From positions 62,001 through 126,000 of the forward strand of contig NZ_NEJP01000014.1 in NCBI RefSeq assembly GCF_002113125.1: 64,000 nucleotides of DNA, read 5' to 3'. The notes below the pieces were generated by a model. The model was not told the DNA's origin. It did no database searches and saw nothing but the letters and a program-made list of their open reading frames with translations. This stretch comes from Pseudomonas sp. B20(2017). GTDB taxonomy: Bacteria; Pseudomonadota; Gammaproteobacteria; Pseudomonadales; Pseudomonadaceae. Of this stretch, positions 61,879-64,000 are shown piece by piece; the stretch's first letter is position 1; each line of letters opens with the position of its first letter. The translations under genes were made by a program, and so were the position numbers.

Positions 61879-62640
61879 ATGAACAACAGATTCGCCAACA
61901 AGGTCGCGCTGGTCACCGGCGCGGCGCAGGGCATCGGTCGCCGGGTGTGCGAGCGATTGCTGGAGGAGGGCGCGCAGGTCATTGCTGTCGACCGCTCCGA
62001 ACTGGTTCACGAACTGCAGGGCGAGGGCGTGCTGTCGCTGACCGCCGACCTTGAGCAATACGCCGATTGCGCCCGGGTGATGAACGCTGCCGTCGATGCG
62101 TTCGGGCGTCTGGATGTGCTGGTCAACAACGTCGGCGGCACCCTCTGGGCCAAGCCGTTCGAGCACTATGAGGTCGAGCAGATCGAGGCCGAAATGCGCC
62201 GTTCGCTGTTCCCGACGCTGTGGTGCTGCCACGCAGCCTTGCCGTACATGCTCAAGCAGGGGCGCGGCGCGATCGTCAATGTGTCGTCGATTGCGACCCG
62301 CAGCCTGAACCGCGTTCCCTACGGCGCGGCCAAGGGCGGAGTCAATGCACTGACTGCCTGCCTGGCATTCGAAAATGCCGAGCGCGGAATCCGGGTCAAC
62401 GCCACCGCGCCCGGCGGCACCGAAGCGCCGCCTCGGCGCATCCCGCGCAACACGGCCGAACAGTCGGCGCAGGAGCATACCTGGTATCAGGAAATCGTCG
62501 CGCAAACCCTCGATAGCAGCCTGATGAAACGCTACGGAACCATTGATGAACAGGTCGGCGCGATCCTGTTTCTCGCCTCGGACGACGCCTCCTACATCAC
62601 CGGCGTGACCCTGCCGGTCGGTGGCGGTGACCTCGGTTGA
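61879..62640 (+). CDS. benD: Benzoate diol dehydrogenase BenD
   Basis: A 253-aa short-chain dehydrogenase: the NAD motif GAAQGIGRR lies near the N-terminus, NNVGG in the middle, and the catalytic Ser-Tyr-Lys as VSSIATRSLNRVPYGAAKGG. It oxidises the cis-dihydrodiol of benzoate to catechol with loss of CO2. Follows benC by 27 bases. Confidence 0.93.
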   Translation: MNNRFANKVALVTGAAQGIGRRVCERLLEEGAQVIAVDRSELVHELQGEGVLSLTADLEQYADCARVMNAAVDAFGRLDVLVNNVGGTLWAKPFEHYEVEQIEAEMRRSLFPTLWCCHAALPYMLKQGRGAIVNVSSIATRSLNRVPYGAAKGGVNALTACLAFENAERGIRVNATAPGGTEAPPRRIPRNTAEQSAQEHTWYQEIVAQTLDSSLMKRYGTIDEQVGAILFLASDDASYITGVTLPVGGGDLG

Positions 62641-62662
62641 TCACGCATGAATGGACACTCAA

Positions 62663-63784
62663 ATGAACCGGATCCTGATTGAAAACCTGTCGGCGATCAT
62701 CGTCGACCTGCCGACCATCCGCCCGCACAAACTGGCGATGCACACGATGCAGAACCAGACGCTGGTGATCCTGCGCCTGCGTTGCAGCGACGGTATCGAA
62801 GGCGTCGGCGAAGCCACCACCATCGGCGGTCTGGCCTACGGCTACGAAAGCCCGGAAAGCATCAAGGCCAACCTCGACGCGCACCTGGCGCCGGCGCTGA
62901 TCGGCCTGGACGCGGACAACATCAACGCCGCCATGCAGAAGCTCGACAAGATCGCCAAAGGCAACACCTTCGCCAAGTCCGGCATCGAGAGCGCATTGCT
63001 GGATGCCCAAGGCAAACGCCTCGGCCTGCCGGTGAGCGAACTGCTCGGCGGTCGGGTTCGCGACAGCCTCGAAGTGGCCTGGACCCTGGCCAGCGGCGAC
63101 ACTGCCCGCGACATTGCCGAGGCCGAACAAATGCTGGAAGCGCGGCGGCACCGGATCTTCAAATTGAAGATCGGCGCCAACCCGCTGGAGCAGGATCTCA
63201 AACACGTCGTGGCGATCAAAAAAGCCCTGGGCGAGCGCGCCAGTGTGCGGGTCGACGTCAACCAGTACTGGGACGAGTCGCAGGCGATTCGTGGCTGTCA
63301 GGTGCTCGGCGACAACGGCATCGACCTGATCGAACAGCCGATCTCGCGGGTCAACCGCTCCGGGCAGATTCGCCTGAACCAGCGCAGCCCGGCGCCGATC
63401 ATGGCCGATGAATCCATTGAAAGCGTCGAGGATGCGTTCGGCCTCGCCGCCGACGGCGCCGCCAGCGTATTCGCCCTGAAGATCGCCAAGAACGGTGGCC
63501 CGCGCGCCGTGTTGCGCACCGCGCAAATCGCCGAAGCCGCCGGCATCGCTTTGTATGGCGGCACCATGCTCGAAGGCTCCGTCGGCACCCTGGCCTCGGC
63601 CCATGCGTTTCTCACACTCAGGCAATTGACCTGGGACACCGAGCTGTTCGGTCCGCTGTTGCTGACCGAAGACATCGTCACCGAGCGCCCGCAGTACCGC
63701 GACTTTCACCTGCACATTCCACGCACCCCGGGTCTGGGTCTGACGCTGGATGAAGAGCGTCTGGCGCGTTTTCGCCGGCACTGA
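62663..63784 (+). CDS. catB: Muconate cycloisomerase CatB
   Basis: A 373-aa enolase-superfamily enzyme converting cis,cis-muconate to muconolactone. I chose the ATG at 62663 (MNRILIENLSAIIVDLPTIR), which matches the family; an ATG 12 bases upstream is possible. FKLKIGAN holds the K-x-K catalytic pair, RVDVNQYWDES, IEQP and MADES the metal ligands. It follows benD with only 22 bases, and no catR gene is present, so it seems to be part of the ben transcript. Confidence 0.94.
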   Translation: MNRILIENLSAIIVDLPTIRPHKLAMHTMQNQTLVILRLRCSDGIEGVGEATTIGGLAYGYESPESIKANLDAHLAPALIGLDADNINAAMQKLDKIAKGNTFAKSGIESALLDAQGKRLGLPVSELLGGRVRDSLEVAWTLASGDTARDIAEAEQMLEARRHRIFKLKIGANPLEQDLKHVVAIKKALGERASVRVDVNQYWDESQAIRGCQVLGDNGIDLIEQPISRVNRSGQIRLNQRSPAPIMADESIESVEDAFGLAADGAASVFALKIAKNGGPRAVLRTAQIAEAAGIALYGGTMLEGSVGTLASAHAFLTLRQLTWDTELFGPLLLTEDIVTERPQYRDFHLHIPRTPGLGLTLDEERLARFRRH

Positions 63785-63802
63785 TTTCCCAAGGAGAACG
63801 CC

Positions 63803-64000
63803 ATGCTGTTCCACGTAAAAATGACCGTGAAATTGCCCGCCGACATGGACCCGGCCGTTGCCACAAGGCTCAAGGCCGACGAGAAGGAACTCGCCCAGCG
63901 CCTGCAACGCGAAGGCCAGTGGCGCCACCTCTGGCGCATCGCCGGGCACTACGCCAATTACAGCGTGTTCGACGTGCCCAGCGTCGAGGCGCTGCACGAC
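63803..64000 (+). CDS. catC: Muconolactone isomerase CatC, N-terminal part (cut by window edge)
   Basis: ATG 63803 after AAGGAGA; 66 codons run to the right edge. MLFHVKMTVKLPADMDPAVA and HLWRIAGHYANYSVFDVPSV are nearly the same as P. putida CatC, whose full length is about 96 aa. It isomerises muconolactone to the enol-lactone in the catechol branch of the beta-ketoadipate pathway. Confidence 0.95.
   Translation, partial: MLFHVKMTVKLPADMDPAVATRLKADEKELAQRLQREGQWRHLWRIAGHYANYSVFDVPSVEALHD

Noticed and set aside
62597..63997. 466-codon minus-strand frame
   Set aside because: Antisense to catB and catC, both nearly identical to known proteins.
1..64000. CRISPR arrays, transposases, rRNA genes
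   Set aside because: Looked for regularly spaced direct repeats, transposase motifs and rRNA sequence; none seen. Only one tRNA was found.

Overview
The window looks like a chromosomal segment of a fluorescens-group Pseudomonas. It is GC-rich, with GTG and TTG starts beside strong Shine-Dalgarno sites. It carries a typical pseudomonad REP doublet, a DUF6124-type small protein, an SdsA1/SdsB-type alkylsulfatase pair, an xylAFGH/xylR set, a hydroxyproline catabolic cluster and a benABCD-catBC operon. Names come from reading the translations by eye; no database search was run.

Layout. 1-5700: an acetyltransferase cut by the left edge, a zinc alcohol dehydrogenase, an AraC/GyrI-type regulator, and an alkylsulfatase with its divergent LysR regulator. 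5700-15300: an accessory stretch with a bacteriocin whose C-terminus is a colicin E3-type 16S rRNase, three immunity-type genes separated by terminator-like hairpins, a frameshifted solA-like oxidase, and a compact operon (small 79-aa protein, radical SAM enzyme, 135-aa protein, 1344-aa nuclease-STAND NTPase) that looks like an uncharacterised defence system. 15300-33400: core metabolism and regulation, namely a DUF6124 gene with a structured leader, a DUF4432 protein, alaE, two isochorismatase-fold hydrolases, a GabP-like permease, msrA, a diguanylate cyclase, an NDH-2-like oxidoreductase, a FixL/FixJ-like two-component system with an extra receiver protein, a metallo-beta-lactamase-fold hydrolase and an MDR-family oxidoreductase with a LysR regulator. 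33497-35930: tRNA-Arg(CCT) followed 25 bases later by an unrecognised 758-aa gene. 35950-42634: xylose uptake and isomerisation with XylR. 42680-44540: two AT-rich accessory genes, one resembling phage abortive-infection (AbiC-type) membrane proteins. 44760-52279: hydroxyproline degradation with its AraC regulator. 52339-55375: a lipoprotein, a small cytoplasmic protein and a TonB receptor. 55376-57666: a strongly AT-rich insertion with an AAA ATPase fused to a TOPRIM/DUF4435-like domain. 57856-64000: benR, benABCD and catBC, running off the right edge.

How the genes work together. BenR sits upstream of two perfect XylS-type boxes that precede benA. benABCD turns benzoate into catechol, and catB/catC process muconate in the same direction, with no catR between. 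The hydroxyproline enzymes form a complete route (epimerase, dehydrogenase, deaminase, semialdehyde dehydrogenase) with a permease and regulator. The defence-like genes are spread over at least four separate sites between core operons rather than gathered in one island. I saw no transposase, integrase or CRISPR array.
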